Below are positions 7,275 through 7,655 of a DNA stretch of 7,655 bases, in pieces. The translations under genes were made by a program, and so were the position numbers. This DNA is from an uncultured Helicobacter sp. (GTDB lineage Bacteria > Campylobacterota > Campylobacteria > Campylobacterales > Helicobacteraceae): assembly GCA_947179285.1 (NCBI GenBank), contig CAMXAV010000024.1:1-7655 (forward strand). The letters are read 5' to 3'. The notes below the pieces were generated by a model, which saw only the letters and a list, made by a program, of their open reading frames with translations, searched no databases and was not told the origin of the DNA. Within the stretch, counting starts at the first letter, position 1. Each line of letters opens with the position of its first letter.

Positions 7275-7299
7275 ATTGGAGGTGCGATTTTAATCGCAC
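7275..7299 (+). repeat. GGAGGTGCG-type hairpin repeat, copy 1
   Basis: ATTGGAGG leads into an 8-bp hairpin GTGCGATT/AATCGCAC with a TT spacer (7282-7299). The same layout recurs at 7515-7539 with one stem pair changed from A-T to G-C. A second GTGCGA at 7319-7324 could pair instead with TCGCAC (7294-7299), giving two mutually exclusive stems. Confidence 0.65.
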
Positions 7300-7375
7300 A
7301 CATTAAACTATAAATTGAGTGCGACTAATCATTTTATCCTTCCCCATCCCTTGCGGAGGGGGCAGGGGGTGGGTC

Positions 7376-7405
7376 ATTGCGAGCCTGCAAAGCAGGCGCG
7401 GCAAT
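7376..7405. repeat. TCATTGCGAGCC-type hairpin repeat
   Basis: ATTGC (7376-7380) and GCAAT (7401-7405) form an outer stem. GCCTGC and GCAGGC (7383-7388, 7392-7397) form an inner stem around an AAA loop, with a small internal bulge between. The G-rich stretch directly before it (7355-7373) contains GGAGGGGG, GGGGG and GGG runs. From memory, sequences of the form TCATTGCGAG...GCAATC recur as dispersed repeats in several bacterial groups. This is probably a separate repeat family from its neighbours. Confidence 0.55.
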
Positions 7406-7430
7406 CAACAGGCAAGGAATCCCAAAATAT

Positions 7431-7514
7431 TGTCATTCTGAACTCGCGCAAGCGAGTGAAGAATCTCAATTTGCAAAAATCATGAGATGTTTCGGCTATC
7501 GCCTCAACATGACA
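7431..7514. repeat. Paired, opposed REP-like hairpin repeats
   Basis: The left arm (7431-7467) is TGTCATTCTGA, a hairpin, then GAAGAATCTC. It has an outer stem ATTCT/AGAAT, a GA/GA internal loop, an inner stem ACTCGC/GCGAGT and a GCAA (GNRA) loop. The right arm (7484-7514) is the same element on the other strand: read on the minus strand it is TGTCATGTTGA, an inner stem GGC/GCC with a GATA loop, then GAAACATCTC. Its outer stem ATGTT/AACAT differs from the left arm but still pairs, and GA faces GA again. The arms are separated by 16 nt, the doublet layout typical of REP/BIME elements. A third single copy lies at 881-913 within hsdR. Confidence 0.8.
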
Positions 7515-7581
7515 AATGGAGGTGCGGTTTTAACCGCACTCATTATAATTTTATGTGTGTAGTTAAAACCGTACCTCCAAT
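7515..7581. repeat. GGAGGTGCG-type repeat, copy 2, with inverted arms
   Basis: The left arm (7515-7534, AATGGAGGTGCGGTTTTAAC) and the right arm (7562-7581) are inverted copies matching at 18 of 20 positions, separated by 27 nt. The left arm also makes its own hairpin GTGCGGTT/AACCGCAC (7522-7539). The right arm's own hairpin has decayed. The structure resembles a small MITE- or REP-type unit, and its right edge coincides with the possible promoter of the downstream gene. Confidence 0.7.
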
Positions 7582-7599
7582 ACAATGATAAATATTTAT
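7581..7599 (+). promoter_or_regulatory. Candidate promoter and AT-rich dyad for the gene at 7623
   Basis: TACAAT (7581-7586) is a possible -10, with initiation near 7593. It overlaps the edge of a perfect 12-bp palindrome ATAAATATTTAT (7588-7599), which extends imperfectly to 16 bp as TGATAAATATTTATTA. The dyad lies between the -10 and the AAGGAG ribosome binding site (7606-7611), a suitable place for a repressor. AT-rich dyads of this type resemble epsilonproteobacterial Fur sites, but the match is only visual. Confidence 0.35.
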
Positions 7600-7622
7600 T
7601 AAAACAAGGAGTTAAAATCGAA

Positions 7623-7655
7623 ATGATTGGAAGTTTAAGCAACTATCGCTTTCAA
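7623..7655 (+). CDS. Start of an unidentified gene (11 codons)
   Basis: The ATG at 7623 follows AAGGAG (7606-7611) with 11 nt spacing. It encodes MIGSLSNYRFQ before the window ends. No in-frame alternative start lies between the ribosome binding site and this codon. The fragment is too short to assign a family. It is separated from the purH-hemL block by the repeat-rich gap and probably has its own promoter. Confidence 0.5.
   Translation, partial: MIGSLSNYRFQ

Larger units (their letters stand above)
7237..7622. other. Gene-free, repeat-packed intergenic region
   Basis: This 386-nt gap between the membrane-protein gene and the next gene start holds no credible coding sequence. From left to right it contains a TATAAT box (7268), a first GGAGGTGCG hairpin repeat (7275-7299), a G-rich stretch with short inverted repeats (about 7341-7373), a TCATTGCGAGCC hairpin (7376-7405), a pair of opposed TGTCATTCTGA-type hairpins (7431-7514), a second GGAGGTGCG repeat with inverted arms (7515-7581) and a promoter-like AT-rich stretch (7581-7600). 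No clear intrinsic terminator follows the stop codon at 7236: the T6 run at 7250-7255 has no hairpin in front of it. Confidence 0.75.

Noticed and set aside
7355..7373. Three-tetrad G-quadruplex in the G-rich stretch
   Set aside because: Only three runs of three or more Gs are present (GGGGG, GGGGG, GGG). The fourth is GG, so only a weaker two-tetrad fold or a bulged form is possible.
7377..7562. 61-codon plus-strand open frame starting at TTG
   Set aside because: It is made entirely of hairpin repeats, lacks a ribosome binding site and uses a rare start. Its CHSELAQASEES stretch is the dispersed repeat read through, not a protein.

Overview
The window looks like a chromosomal segment of a Helicobacter-type epsilonproteobacterium (Campylobacterales). 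The basis is the gene set and style: purH, hemL and an AtpZ/AtpI-like protein tightly packed, a C5-pathway heme gene, AAGGA-type ribosome binding sites, TATAAT-type -10 boxes with weak -35 regions, and small dispersed TGTCATTCTGA...GAAGAATCTC repeats of a kind I associate with Helicobacter genomes. The purH/hemL block is visibly more GC-rich than the left third. Genus is inference; species cannot be told.

Layout. (1) Positions 1-3004, minus strand: an accessory, partly decayed region. It holds the first 27 codons of a probable metallo-beta-lactamase-fold hydrolase (1-81), the remnant of a type I restriction endonuclease subunit HsdR (179-2183) that has lost its N-terminal nuclease and Walker A part and carries a nonsense codon and a frameshift, and an exported formylglycine-generating-enzyme-like (SUMF1/PvdO fold) gene with one frameshift (2230-3004). 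The hsdR remnant contains an in-frame run of 21-nt tandem repeats that begins at a dispersed hairpin repeat. (2) Positions 3005-3606: a divergent intergenic region with a likely extended -10 promoter reading left, then a small unrecognised 107-aa gene reading right. (3) Positions 3607-7236, plus strand: an intact, tightly spaced apparent operon, purH (last two steps of IMP synthesis), hemL (5-aminolevulinate synthesis), an AtpZ/AtpI-like two-helix membrane protein and an unrecognised four-helix membrane protein. The last three overlap one another. (4) Positions 7237-7622: a 386-bp gene-free stretch packed with repeats from at least three families, plus candidate promoters. A further gene starts at 7623 and runs off the window.

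The right block is housekeeping metabolism (purines, heme, membrane/ATP synthase support). The left block is a decaying restriction locus with an exported FGE-like gene and possibly a defence-associated hydrolase. No intact new system is visible. The most interesting signal is the small hairpin repeat family. Three copies keep the same architecture (outer stem, GA/GA internal loop, inner stem, short loop) while the stem sequences change in a compensatory way. One of these copies sits inside the hsdR reading frame, next to the tandem array that appears to have grown from its edge.
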